Part shown: piece after piece, positions 1 through 11,473 of the stretch
Layout of the letters: the number at the start of each line of letters is the position of its first letter
How positions within the stretch are numbered: the first letter of the stretch is position 1
Assembly: GCA_037501455.1 (NCBI GenBank)
Contig: CM074862.1
Coordinates: forward strand, 53,909,501-53,973,500
Length of the DNA: 64,000 nt
Direction: 5' to 3'
DNA from: Lantana camara
Taxonomy: Eukaryota; Streptophyta; Magnoliopsida; Lamiales; Verbenaceae
Made by a program: the position numbers and the translations under genes
The notes under the pieces: model-generated
The model's input: the letters and a program-made list of their open reading frames with translations, nothing else
Database searches by the model: none
Told to the model about the DNA's origin: nothing

Positions 1-819
1 TCTAGGTCGTATGACATAGGAATAATTTGTACATTGCATTTACTGGACTTGGCAATTTTGATTAGTTGGCATGAATTTTCTGAATGAAAGAATTCATTTT
101 CTTAAATGACTACTTCGGTTGCTTTAATTAGAAATGCATGCTTATGTGCTTATAGCTTCTCCATAAATGCTTATAGCTTAAATTTTTGTACTTTTCGAAG
201 CATGCTTCGAATGTTGAACCTAATGACTTGACTACTTGCCTAATTGCTATGGAAACTTAAGAACAACATGCTCCATGTTACTAATGTGTTGGAATTGAAT
301 TGTTTTATAATCAATTATGTTAGCACCTTAAATAATTGTGTTCTTGCCTTAGATAACTTGAACTCTCATTGGATAACTTATTTAATTGTCTACTTGCTTT
401 AGCAACTTATAGATTACGTGCTTTTACACCCATTGAATTGAGTTGACTGAACTTATGTGATTAATTAAGTATTGCGAGTATCTTATGTTGAAATTATGTA
501 CTTATGTGATTACAACCATTTTGTAACTAAACTGCTTATAGCTTTTCATAATTGCCTACTAACCATCATGCATACATACATATGCTTTAAACTATATGTG
601 TTGTAGAGGAAATTCCATTGCAATGTCCCCCTTGAGATAGGATATGGATGCGTAACCTATGCTCTAAGGGATACCGACATTAGTTGAGTAAAGGTACGTA
701 AAAATATGTACCGTATTTTATTTCAAATATGCAAACCTATATGTATGCAATTGATTCTTTTATGATGGTTATGTATGCCAAGACGTGTTAGCGGTTGTAG
801 GGACCTCTCTAATGTATGT

Positions 820-1132
820 ACAAGAGAGATGTGAACTCTGTCTAACTTGTTTGCAAGAGAGATGTTGGATTCTCTCTAATTTACGTGTTTGAAGGATGTT
901 GGATTCCTTCAATTTAGGTGTTGGGAATTGTTGGGTTTTCCTAACTTAGGTGTTTGAGAAATGTTTGATCTTTTCTCAAACTAGTCGTTCGGGAGATGTC
1001 GGATTCTCTTGGACATAGGAACTTGAGAGACGGGGTGCTCTCGCTTGTGTGCTTGAGAGCTGGGGTGCTCTCACTTGTGTGCTCTCGAGACAGGGTGCTC
1101 TCACTTATTTGTTTGGAGACGGGGTTCTCTAC
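820..1132 (+). repeat. Array of co-varying hairpins in Gyp-1
   Basis: About nine units of 30-45 bases, each an inverted repeat around a short loop. Readable units: 857-876 (GAGAGA..TCTCTC), 891-910 (GAAGGA..TCCTTC), 924-941 (GGAA..TTCC), 956-977 (GAGAAA..TTTCTC), 991-1010, 1025-1042 (GAGAG..CTCTC), 1055-1072, 1087-1102 and 1115-1130. The left units use a TGTTGGAT-like loop and the right units a CGGGGTG/TGGGGTG-like loop. Linkers resemble ACTTAGGTGTTT. The same type of array sits in Gyp-3 at 55509-55912. Stems change on both sides together, which argues for a folded RNA or DNA form. Confidence 0.85.
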
Positions 1133-2379
1133 TCGTTGTTGTGCTGTGTGTTCGGTTTACTTTAGCTATGGTCGAAAGCAGGTGGCCTTGGAGGATATCG
1201 AGATTCCAACACACTGATGACACGATGCTCGAGAAGGGAACAAGTAGCCAAACACCAAATAAAGATTTCTTGTCTTGAAGAGACAGCGATCTAGGTGTCC
1301 AAGAAGACGAAAGACTACAAGAAAGGAGGTGGTCAACAATCCGTAGATGTGACCTAGAGGATACGGTGTCTTAATCACCGGATCAAGGAATAAAGTCTAT
1401 GAGGGACCACTACATTAACGATTAGCCATCTCAAGGCTTCTTCCAAGGTTACTTCCCTCGATCCTCAGAGGATCAATTTCAACACCAGTTAGCTTTAACA
1501 AGCGTACAAGATTCATCAAAGCATTACACAGAAACTTTCAATGAGGGTAGAGTGACGTGTATGCAAAATGCGAAAGTCATTGCAACCAATCGAAGGAGGC
1601 GAATCTCACGAGTCAACTAACCTACTCATGTTTTGGGGATTGAAACTATTATGTTGGGCTTAACGATGGAAGATACTACTCATGCAACCTAATACGAGGT
1701 TTTCGGCAAACTACAAAGTCTGAGTGTCTATTCACTCAAAAGGCTAGGGACACGAATCAAAGATGTGGGATGAACGTGTGAGAGACTTCATCACATCGTT
1801 CAGAACCAGACTAGATTTTGTTCGAGTTTCACCGGTAGTTCAAGATAAGAATTCTCACGAGCTAAGAAACCATTTGGATAAGACGAATGAGTTGGTTGGC
1901 ACTTTGAACAGAAAATCGACCCTACAACTCTCGAAGAAGGAACTAGCCACATCGAAAATGATAACTCTGGTGACAAGAGTTCAAACAACTTGCTCTCACT
2001 CGGCTAGGAATGAGAAGTATTGAAGAGGCTCGAGTAGATGATCTTAGAGGGTAGCAGACTACTATGGCAAAGTGTGGTCGTGGAACAAACCTCACGAGGA
2101 TGTTGAGAGTATCCTATGACCCGAAATCCGGAATTGTATCCTCGCATTTTTCGAGAAAGGAATTCGAGAGCTTTGTTGACAGATTCCAAAGAGACTTAGA
2201 ACTCAAGAACATAAATCTCAAGAGTTGAGAAACCAAAGAGAGCTCTAAGTGGTTAAGGTCTTACGAGAACACCCTAAGAAGACAACAAGTTGCTTGTAGG
2301 ACAACGCCGAGAAGTCGGCGAATACAACTCTAATTCGAATTATTTAACTTCGAACTAGAAGAATCTAGGGACCAGATTC

Positions 2380-2396
2380 CTTTAAGGAGGGAAGGT
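2380..2396 (+). other. Polypurine tract of Gyp-1
   Basis: TTTAAGGAGGGAAGG lies directly before the LTR start. It is preceded by GGACCAGATTCC, as in Gyp-2 (GGACCAGGTCC) and Gyp-3 (GGACCAGGTTC). This is the expected primer of plus-strand DNA synthesis. Confidence 0.7.
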
Positions 2397-2984
2397 TGTA
2401 ATGCCCCGGGTCTTCGAAGCACAACCCGACGACGTTTTCAAGTAAGTCTTCGCACTTGTATGTTTAATTTTAGAATTTTGTGACTTATATGATTTAATTT
2501 GACATTGACTTGATACGTGATTATTCAAATAATTCTATGATTAATTGCTAATTTAATTTATTAAGTGCGTACGTGCCTTGAATTGTTTCATTCAATTTAA
2601 TTCGAATTAATCTCCAAGAAATAATTGCTAAACTTGAATTTAAATCTATTATGTTATTTAACTTGTTTAATTTGAATTTATTCGAATTCTTTGTGATTTA
2701 ATTGTCAATTAAATGCTTATGGGTGTCGTTAATTTGTACGAAAGATTTTCTAAAATTATATTGAATTAAGCTCTAATTGGTAAAATTATTTCTCAATTTA
2801 AATTGTAAAATTAATTCGGGACTTGTATGTTTAATTGGGACTTTACTAGAATTATTTTACGATTAATTGAGCGCGATGTTTTATTTCTCTATGCGATAAG
2901 GCTACCCGGTTGTCTATAGCATATGTCTAAGATAATTTATTCGATTTCTCCCACACTCACCCCTCTCCTCTCTCACGATGAAAC
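2397..2984 (+). mobile_element. Gyp-1 3' LTR, first part
   Basis: The LTR begins TGTAATGCCCC right after the polypurine tract and runs into AT-rich sequence, then a pyrimidine-rich stretch (2949-2977) where Cop-4 is inserted. I join it to 19137-19526 and 37883-40212, because the far end GGGGCGTTACA is the inverted complement of this start apart from one C-to-T change, and because the summed length (about 3.3 kb) equals the Gyp-2 and Gyp-3 LTRs. That joining is inference. Confidence 0.7.
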
Positions 2985-4130
2985 TATTAGGAATAGTGCC
3001 TTAGAAAGTCGATTGTATATCCGCTTTGTACTTTTTCTTATTGTAATCACAGACAATCTTTGAATAAAATAACGAATTGAGGCAACACTTCTTTATATGC
3101 TCTTGTTTGGTATGCGTTTACTTTAGTTGTGCATGTATGAGAATTCCCCTAATCCTGATGACTTTAGGACTCTACCATTTAGCTGAAATGGTTCATGAAA
3201 CGAGCCCTATATGACATAAGTCATGATTAGTAAAATACTCCAAGCCGATGAGTCCTACAGACAGTGGGAGTGTCAACCTGACTCCTCTAAGGCTTGCTTG
3301 TGGGATCACGCCCTTAAGAAGGACCACCTTGTTTCATAGAGGTGCAAAGTGTATAGTTGATACGTGCGTGATACATGAGGGTGCTTACTTCCATAAGTAA
3401 GTTCACCGAGTTGCCCCGTGTGAGAAGATTCCTAAATGGGAAAGGAAGTTTCTATTTCAGGAAATGAAAACTTCCAGATTTGTAAATATCTCACGAGTCA
3501 TTGATGTGATTAATTGATCCTTAGACTTGAGGTTCAATGTCACTTTATGAGTTAACTCTGTAGTCTTTGGTATAAGCTTTAAAGGGTGTCGCCTTAGACA
3601 ACTGATTCAAGGCTTATGCTAGGGCTGCACAAGTGACTCATGAATGTGAATGAGAATTAAGAAAGGACCTACACTTGCATTTGCAAGGTGATCTCTTATT
3701 GTGTAAGTCATTCATATGCCATATGGAGTCCTTGGCCAAGGCAGTAGATCAAGACATCAAGAAAAGGGTTTCTTGGATTGAGATCAAAGGGATATGAAAT
3801 GCACTTAGCTTTAAGACCAGATTATTAGGGTTCTCATTATTCCCTTACCCTAGATCATGGTTGAGAGATAGTAAGTAGGAGGATTATATCTTACATGAAT
3901 CAATGACTTAAAGGTTCTGTCGAATCGAGACATTCCAATTAAGCTAGGGGTTAAACACCTGTTGCTAGACTGTGGTCGTTTAACATGTGGACTGATTAAT
4001 TAATTAGTGAATTAATTAATTAGGGTCACTGCTAATTGAATTGAGAACCTAGAGGGTCACACACAACAACTTGGTTACATGAGTTAAGGCTTTAAAATGA
4101 TTAAACGAGTTAATCGGGCCAAGAGGGTTC

Positions 4131-4201
4131 CACACGTGTGAACCACACGTGTGGCTCATGTGAGTGGCATGTGTCCTTGGGACGAGTGTCTCACACGTGT
4201 G
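4131..4201 (+). promoter_or_regulatory. G-box palindrome cluster in Cop-4 LTR
   Basis: Three exact CACGTG cores (4133, 4146, 4194), mostly within CACACGTGTG palindromes, lie with degraded copies between them about 330-400 bases before the LTR TATA box. CACGTG is the known binding core of plant bZIP and bHLH factors; use here is inference. Confidence 0.6.
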
Positions 4202-4531
4202 TAAATATATGTGTATATTTATTTATGTATTAAATAATTAATGTGGTTAATTATTTAATAGACTTTTGTTTAATTTTGAATTAAAAAGAAAGTCTTATTT
4301 TGGAGAAATTAATTAATTGTGAATTAATTAATTAGATAAAATAAGTTATTTATTTATTAATAAATAAAGTATAATATCCAAAAGGGTTTCGGACATTTTA
4401 GCTCTCTTAAAAGTTGATTTGAATTAGAATTCAAAGTCAAAGTTTGGAATTACTTGGTAATCAAGTAATTAGAGAGATGGACCAAATCCTTACCCCAAAA
4501 GGACTAGGGTTTGGCGTCCCCCTCCCTTTCC

Positions 4532-4539
4532 TATATATA
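4532..4539 (+). promoter_or_regulatory. TATA box of Cop-4 LTR
   Basis: TATATATA followed by AGGGGAGC-TCAT-GCTCCCCT, an 8-base-stem hairpin. The arrangement is the same as in Cop-2. Confidence 0.65.
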
Positions 4540-4677
4540 GGGGAGCTCATGCTCCCCTTAGAGAGTGATTTAATTCTTTTGGTTCATGTGTTGAACACCA
4601 TCCTTTCTCCAAGATAAAATAAACCCTAGGTTAAGCCTAAACACTAACTAGAGAACTAGCATCCTTACTAGTTAGAT

Positions 4678-7600
4678 TGTAACATCCCGCTCGTCGGACT
4701 TATAAGGTACGCCGCATTGCAACCTTTTTATGGTTTTAATTATGTGATTTTGTGTTTTGTGTGGCCCTATTTTGAACTCTTTTAAGAGTTTAGGGGCCTT
4801 TTTGTATTTTTCTCTTTTTACGGGTTTTTCGGTCACTGCTCGTTCGATAAAGATTTTGACCTCTTTGACCCCTTCAACGCGTTCGGGGCATCGAAACGCA
4901 TATGTAGACTCTAAGTTTGCCCTATTCTGACATCGTTTGCTTCTCCTACTGATCGTTTTACGCCGAGGACCTGGGATAAAACACCCGGATCCTCATTTTT
5001 CGTACCAGACCTCAGCTCTCTCTCTCCCGCGATCTCCCTCTCTCCTTTCACGATCCAACACATACATTTGAGGTATAATTTCACACACTAATCAAACTTG
5101 CTCGTTTCTCGACGGATTTCGAAGAACCAATAGTCCATTTCGGAGAGCTCGACGATGCGGTCACAACCATACCAAGATCTCGACCAACCGACGAGCGGTG
5201 GCGGAGATATGGTGGAATTTCAATCGTGGAGGTAGAGGGTGGCGGAGCCGCCACTTTGCGGCGGCTTCCGGAGACACGCGCCCCAGGCCCGGCAAGGGGG
5301 CTTCCCGGTTTTTCTTTCTGTGCAGGCGGCACCACCATTAGGGCGGCGGTTGGGCCGCACGCGCCGGCCAAAGCTCCCGGCGACTGTGCCCGTCACTGTA
5401 GCGGCGGTAATTTCGCCGCTCCGGCGATCTTTTTCGACGAAGGTTGGTGTTTCCTACCCTTTTCCGACCCCCTGAGTTCATTTCCGGCATCGATTTCATC
5501 CGATTTTGGCCGTAGGTGGTGGTTCCGGGGAGGCATGCGGCGGCAGAAACTTCGACGGCCAACGGGGGCCTTCTCCGGCGATCTTTTGGCCTCGGGCCCT
5601 TAACGAAAGTTGTTCGGAATGGAGAGAACTAGTAGCCTTTGATCACACGACTCTTGATTTGACCGTTTGGTGGCGGATCACGGCTGTGCAGCGGCGGGAC
5701 TAGCTCCGGGGATTTTCTCCGGCAACCACCTTAGGGCTTTCGAAGAGCTCGTCATGGGTAAGACAATGCCTTTTACGGATCGCATTTTGGTTCATCGGTT
5801 TGGAAGTAATTTGTGTTTGAAGATTTTAAGGTTTTTGTGTTCTTGGATTTGAAATTGGTGACGATTAGCTTGGATTTTCTAGACATTGATCGAGGATTTG
5901 GAATGAGCACGAGGAATTCTTGCAGGCGTGAATTTTGGGGATTTTTTCGGCACGTTCTTGCGGCGGTGGGCCACTGTTCCGGCAGTTCCGGCGGAGCACT
6001 CCGGCGACCTTCGGACAGCTTGTCCGCTTCGTCGTGGTGAGTCCAACACCACTTTCCGTTCGCCAATCAGACACTCGGTTTATTTTCTACAAATTTATTT
6101 GTGTATTTGGGGACATATTTGAATTAATTGTTTAAATGCGAATTAATTGCTATATGTTTGAATTGTCGATCGAAATGTACTCCTATGTGTATGAAATCAT
6201 GTATGATATGAAACATAATAAGTATGGACTTTGCAATTTGTAAATTGAATCCCGATTTATTGAATTTTTGCTAATCGATTAGATTAGATGGGGTGTTTGT
6301 GTAATTTTGAAACAAGATGAATTTGTTTGATTTAATTAGTTCAACCTTGCTAATTGAATCCATTTTGTAACGTATGATTTAGGCATGCCACGTAGGAATT
6401 ATATTAACTTAGTATGATTGGGATTTGATATGTAACCTCGTGAGATTTATATAAAATTCGAAGCACGCTATTAAGATTTGTTTAGCTTTGTAATACGTGC
6501 AAATTTGTATGAAATGTAATATGTGAACTTACGTGATTGGAATTAATTGAACTTTAATTTGTCACTTGGTAAATAAATATGTTAATCTCGATATGTTAAA
6601 GAAATTATTACGACTAACATTGAAACTTTGAATTAAGGTTTAATCACGTAAATTGGAATTTAATCTATTATGTAATATTTGTGAATTTGTTATGCATCGG
6701 AAAATTATAGGAGAACTTGAATGATTATGTGACTTAGTTGGAAGTTGCTTAGGACCTCGTGGATTTAAATGAATTTGTAGCATGTTATTATGTGATTTGT
6801 TTGGCTTTGTTATACGTATAAATTTATGAAATATTATATGTGAATTTAATTTGATTGCTTTGTAAATGTGCAATATATGAATTCATATGAAATAATGTGA
6901 ATTCCATTGCCTTTCGAGTTCCCTTAATTGCCTTAATTGTGCATATGGTGTCGCCTTAATGTTTTGTTTTGCTTTAAATTAATATGAATTTGAATCCTGC
7001 TTATGTGATTGCATTTGCCGTGCGTCCCTATGTGGTTGTATATTTGAGTCTGAGCTTTGTGGTTTGTTTCGTGTGTTCAGTTGGTTCAGGTGCACCCGGG
7101 GTGGTGACAAGTGAGTCTGTAGGTTCCGGGGTGAACCATCTACTGTGTCTTCGGCTGTGTTTGGTGCCAGGTGAGGTTAGGATATAGTTATACCCTATTG
7201 CAATGTGCTCGTTTTCGAATGTGTGCGACTTATAAGACTTATGTATATGTAGATATGTGTGAAATATGTACTTTGATGGTTTTGTCATAAGTTTGAAAGT
7301 ACGAAACGCTATGTATGAGCCTATGTATGCTTTGTCTCAGTTTTGTTATGATTTCAAGTTCAGTGTGTGTGATATGTAAGTGCGATATGATAAGTACGAT
7401 ATGCATGAAATGTATCTGTCTGTCTGTCTGTCTGTTGCAGGTTAAACTTCCGATTTTCGTGATCTGTGTAAGTGATAAGTATAAGTGTAAGTTGGGGCCC
7501 CAGATTCCGTGTAAGGGATGTACCGGAACCCACCTGATCGTAGGTTGGGGGATGGAGTCCGAGGGTTTGAGCAGCAGTGAGCACTCCCTCTTCCGCTTTA

Positions 7601-8579
7601 GGATGGCTAGGGTCGGGCAACCCTTCCATCACACCTACCTGGTATGTTTTGTTTTGTTTTGTTTTGTTTAGTCTGTCTGTGTGCTCGTACCCACCGAGTT
7701 TCGTTATGTTTGTCGGTTATAAGTTCGTGAAACGGGGATAGACTCTGAAGTAAGATAAAAATTGGATTTGCTATTAACCTAATAAGTTATGTTCCGATTT
7801 GTGTGCTAAGTCTGCATGAGTTTGAACGTATGTTTTGAGTTTTGTATAAGCTAAGTTTTGTTAGTTCTGTTTTGATAAGTCACCCTATTTATATATTATC
7901 ACGAGAAACTGTTTTGGCGTGCAAAAACTAACCTAGGGTTCACGAACGTTACTTTTACTACGTGTTGTGCTCTATATATATGTAGGTGTGTGTGGGTAGC
8001 CCTTCGCTCAGTCTTTGGACTAACCCCTCCCCGTTTATGTTTTTAGTTTGCAGGCTTTGCTTTGGAGGTCATTGGTGTTCGTGCCAGGCGGCAGTGTGTC
8101 ATGTTTGTCTTGTCTGTGTCTGTTCGTTTAAGTTGGCTAAGCATTTTTGTTTCGAATTATGTTTGCAAAAGTTTGTACAAGCTATGTTACGTACAGGTTA
8201 CCTTTATGATTTGAATGTTGAAATTCGGGACAAGTTAGGACAGGTGCTCGGACTAGTTGAACCCGTTTTGATGTGTAATTATTCGGGACAGGTTAGGACA
8301 GGTTTGCTGGATTAGTTGAACCCGTATATTTGATTCTAATGTATGTACTGCGTTGCGTGCTTGGTGTGTAAAAGTTTTTGTAAGTTGGCATCTCGTACTA
8401 CTTCCGCTGTCATGCTTCACATATTTTCTTTTGTACAGGGTTAGGTACCGCCTAGCTAGTGTATGCGTTTTTGTTTGTCACCCGTTCGCCGTGACTTGGT
8501 GCGTGTCCGGACTCTCCATTTCGTACACGTGTCGGGTCATAGTGCGGGGGATGTGGCGCCTCACGTGTGGGGTGTTACA
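4678..8579 (+). mobile_element. Solo LTR-1 (gypsy type, 3.9 kb)
   Basis: Starts TGTAACATCCC and ends GGGGTGTTACA, flanked by the 5-base target copy TAGAT (4673-4677 and 8580-8584). Internal DNA is absent, so the element was reduced to one LTR by recombination. It has a GC-rich stretch at about 5130-6060 with many CCGGCGA-like words and donor-like sites (for example GTG|GTGAGT near 6036). A TATA/hairpin/TTGCAG block lies at 7972-8053 and two CGGGACA..GTTGAACCCG units at 8225-8321. Short frames in the GC-rich part are not credible genes. Confidence 0.9.
7972..8053 (+). promoter_or_regulatory. Conserved TATA / stem / TTGCAG block in solo LTR-1
   Basis: TATATATATG is followed after about 25 bases by GCTCAGTC..GGACTAACCCC, then a pyrimidine tract ending TTTGCAG|G at 8053. 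The same order occurs in all other gypsy LTRs here. It could be a core promoter with an RNA 5' hairpin, a 3' splice site, or both. Confidence 0.5.
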
Positions 8580-8606
8580 TAGATTGTAGTCAAGTTGGTG
8601 GACTAT
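8580..8606 (+). mobile_element. Cop-4 LTR, short continuation
   Basis: After the TAGAT target copy, TGTAGTCAAGTTGGTGG continues the copia LTR exactly where it was interrupted at 4677. It ends at ACTAT, immediately before the TGTTAGG start of Cop-5. Confidence 0.85.
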
Positions 8607-8765
8607 TGTTAGGAATAGTGCCCTAAAAGCCGATTGAATATCCGCTATGTACTTTTCCTTATTGTAATCACAGACAATCTTTGAATGAAATAACGAATTG
8701 AGGCAACACTTCTTTATATGCTCTTGTTTGGTATGCGTTTACTTTATCTGTGCATGTATGAGAAC
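8607..8765 (+). mobile_element. Cop-5: copia LTR, first part
   Basis: TGTTAGGAATAG opens a copia LTR matching Cop-2. It is interrupted at 8766 by solo LTR-2 and resumes at 11900. Confidence 0.9.
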
Positions 8766-9668
8766 TGTAACGCCCCAGTTTTTTTTTTCATTTTTATTAA
8801 TATGTCATATTTGTTTCTAAATTGCGCAATTTAATTATTTAATTACGTGATTAATTGTTTTTACGTGTTTCATATTTAATTTTATTATAAATCGTTATTA
8901 TTTTATTTTATTTTATTTTATTTCAAATTAATATTATTTATACATACTACGTTATTTTAAATAATTATCTTAAATTATTACTAATTTAATGATTAATGTT
9001 AATTATGTTGCTAATTATGTATTATGTTAATTAATCATGCTTAACCTTATTAATATATTTTTATTTACGTTGACTTTAATTTTTATTTGATTTTAGAATT
9101 AATGCATTTAATTTAAATGTTTATGCATGGAATTTTATGAAATGTGCATGATTGATTATTTTGTGCATCGTTCTTGTATGAAATGATATCGAAATGCCAT
9201 GAAATTGTAGTATGTCGTAAATATATGTGTTATGATCATTGAATTCTTGATGGTTGAAGTATTAATGAGATATCATTTATGGCACTTTGAGAAATTTCCT
9301 TGAAATGTCACGTACGACTGCTGTTCACGGTTGAGCTTGTTTGGAACTGATATATATGTTGTAATTGTGTTGTTTTGCTGAGTTTTGGATAGCCTAAAGT
9401 GACCTGAACTTGTTGGGATGGTTGGAGTTCAGCTTGCCCTGTTTCCCGTAACCTTTGCTCTGTTCTTGGCTTGAAATTTCTGCTGTCAACTGCTGTGTTT
9501 CCTCCTTGCTTTTGCTGTTAATTTCTTGGCCTTGTAGCATGTGTTTTAGCTGAGTTTCTTACAGCTTTTCATGCCTGGTTTTGTTGCCTTCTTGCCTGCA
9601 TTTCTTGCGTGGAGTTGCTGCTCTTTTTCTGTGTCTTTTGCTGTCAAAACAGGGGATGCTACTGGTTG

Positions 9669-9793
9669 GCGACACGGGGGTGTCGTTCCTGCCTTTCCAG
9701 CGCAGAACGGGGGTGCGATTCTTGGCTTAAGTTGCTGTACCGAGACACGGGGGTGTCTCGGTTTGGGCTTGGTGGTGACACGGGGGTGTCACC
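9669..9793 (+). repeat. Palindrome array of solo LTR-2
   Basis: Four units share an ACGGGGGTG core with different flanking stems: 9669-9686 (CGACAC..GTGTCG), 9701-9718 (weaker CGCA..TGCG), 9741-9760 (CGAGACAC..GTGTCTCG) and 9774-9793 (GGTGACAC..GTGTCACC). The stems pair perfectly in units 1, 3 and 4. Confidence 0.85.
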
Positions 9794-9834
9794 CGGTTTT
9801 TCTAAACTGTTGCCTGCGTTTTCTGGGTTGCTGC

Positions 9835-10100
9835 TGTATATGTATATATATGTACTGTGTGTGCGTGTGTATGCATGGCTGATGGCTGTGTAATTATATA
9901 TATATAAGTCTGTGTGTGTGCTTGGCTTTGTGTGTGCATGGAATGTTTGCATGCATGAATATATATTCTATATATAAGTGTGTGCATGCATAGTAGTGTA
10001 TAGGTATATATTTATTATATCTCTTGCATGCATGCTAATTACGTATATATATATATATATTATATATATACATATTTTTATTATATAATCATTATATGTT
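9835..10100. repeat. TG/TA-rich low-complexity DNA
   Basis: Mixed TATATATG, TGTGTG and TATATATA runs inside solo LTR-2. Reading frames here are chance. Confidence 0.7.
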
Positions 10101-11396
10101 TATTATATTATATATATTTATTATATATTTTAAATATTATTTGATTTAATTCAATTGTTGAATTAATTGATTTCTATTCCGCATATCTAAATTACTGACT
10201 ATTGCTTGAACGCTTTATTTATTCCATTTTTAATTGTGAATATGAATATTACTTGCTATGATTATTAAATGGAATTTTAGATTAATTAATATGCGTTATG
10301 AATGTTATGAAATTATGAAATATGAATTTATGAATTTAAGTATTTGAATGAAATATATGAACGAATGGTTTGATTATGTGCTTTAAATTTCTTAATAGTG
10401 CACATGAACATTTTCATGATATAACATGATCTGTTATGCATTCATATTATGTTCATGGCATGCCGTGCGTCTTATATGGTTCATTGGAGTCTCGAGTCTC
10501 ACCAACACGTCTTGTTATTTTTGGTTCAGTTTATCTCCAGGGTGGAGAGATCTTGATCGTTCAGGCACTTGGTAGTCGTATCCTTGTATTGTCTCGGTTC
10601 AGGTGAGGGTGTTTTCGTTCTAGTTATGTATAAAACCCTACAACCTTATGTGACAACCTTTAGCCAAAAACCTAATATAATTATATATGGTTTTCAAAGG
10701 AAACGTACCAAGTAAATATTAATCGAGTAAACCCTTTTCAAAGGATTTAGGAATTATGTTATGTTTCTTATGAACTGATATGGTTTGGCGAGACATGATT
10801 ATGATTACACGGGCCCAGGAATTAGTACATGTGGCTATCCGGGGAGGCAAGGGCCGATGGTGATCCCATGTGCTGATTCCATTATGTTACGGCGAAACGG
10901 ACCTCGTCAAGGAGTTTTTGACGGGGAAACGCTAACCGGGCTTTGAGGCCTCATGAACCTCATAGCCATATTGATATGTTTTGGTGGTCGGGCCTTGCAA
11001 ACCCGTCCTCCGCCGGAGGAAGAAGGTTGGAACTGATTTTTATGAGTATGTTTATGTTATGTATGATTGATATGCACCGTGCGGGAAGGCCGGGACACGG
11101 ATTGCCCAAACTAATATGTTTTATGATATGATATATGACCTGTGTGTATTATGATATATATTGCATGATCACCTAATCAGTATATCAATGATATGTGTCA
11201 TACACAGTCGGAGTTGGTTGGAGATGATGCACGCTCACTCGCCGAGCCTTATGTTTATGTATGATTTATGAATGTAATGAATTAATATTATCAGTCGTAA
11301 AATCCGAGTATTGCTTGGTCATTCTCTTGTCCTTTTTGGGAACTAACTTTAAATAAAACCTTTACTCGGAATTTATGACTTGCATGTGCATGTTTC

Positions 11397-11473
11397 TTAT
11401 ATATATGTATCGCTCCTGCTCACTCAGTCTTCTAGAGACTGACCCTCTCCCTCCCCAACACTTTAGCGTGCAG
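11397..11473 (+). promoter_or_regulatory. Conserved TATA / stem / GCAG block in solo LTR-2
   Basis: TTATATATATG, then CACTCAGTC..GACTGACCC, then a C/T-rich tract ending GTGCAG|G at 11473. Same order as in the other gypsy LTRs. Confidence 0.5.

Larger units (their letters stand above)
1..2396 (+). mobile_element. Gyp-1 internal region (partial, no gag or pol seen)
   Basis: The window opens inside a Ty3/gypsy-type element. The first bases match the stretch that follows the primer site in Gyp-2 (near 32908) and Gyp-3 (near 54080), so the 5' LTR lies just left of the window. No MPPRRR-type gag is found. Near 610 a TTGTAG|AG acceptor-like site stands where the others have CAG|GATG, and near 690 a GAG..AAAGGTACGTAAAA stretch resembles their gag end, so gag appears reduced to about 80 bases. 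After the hairpin array (820-1132) the rest to 2396 is non-coding, with short spurious frames only. The deletion reading is inference; the boundary to the LTR is clear. Confidence 0.75.
2985..4677 (+). mobile_element. Cop-4: copia LTR, 5' 1.7 kb
   Basis: Aligns by eye along its length with the Cop-2 LTRs. It starts TATTAGGAATAG where the others start TGTTAGG, so the terminal G has become A. The bases before it (GAAAC, 2980-2984) should be one target copy, but no matching copy follows. Solo LTR-1 interrupts it at 4678; the next 27 bases of the same LTR continue at 8580-8606, and there the sequence stops at the exact 5' end of Cop-5. The last 0.2 kb of the LTR and any internal region are missing. 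Confidence 0.85.

Noticed and set aside
820..1132. CRISPR-like array
   Set aside because: Units vary, linkers are similar rather than unique, and the sequence lies inside a plant retrotransposon; a hairpin repeat array fits better.
5170..5600. Ribosomal RNA gene fragment
   Set aside because: GC-rich GGCGG words look superficially like rDNA, but no recognisable conserved rRNA stretch is present.
5226..5603. 125-codon frame in GC-rich DNA of solo LTR-1
   Set aside because: Overlapping frames of similar length exist on both strands, composition is proline/arginine/glycine-rich as expected from GC-rich DNA, and no domain or homologous copy supports it.
7315..7671. 118-codon cysteine-rich frame in solo LTR-1
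   Set aside because: Repeats such as CTGTCTGTC and GTTTT runs produce it; no homologous frame is kept in the other LTRs.
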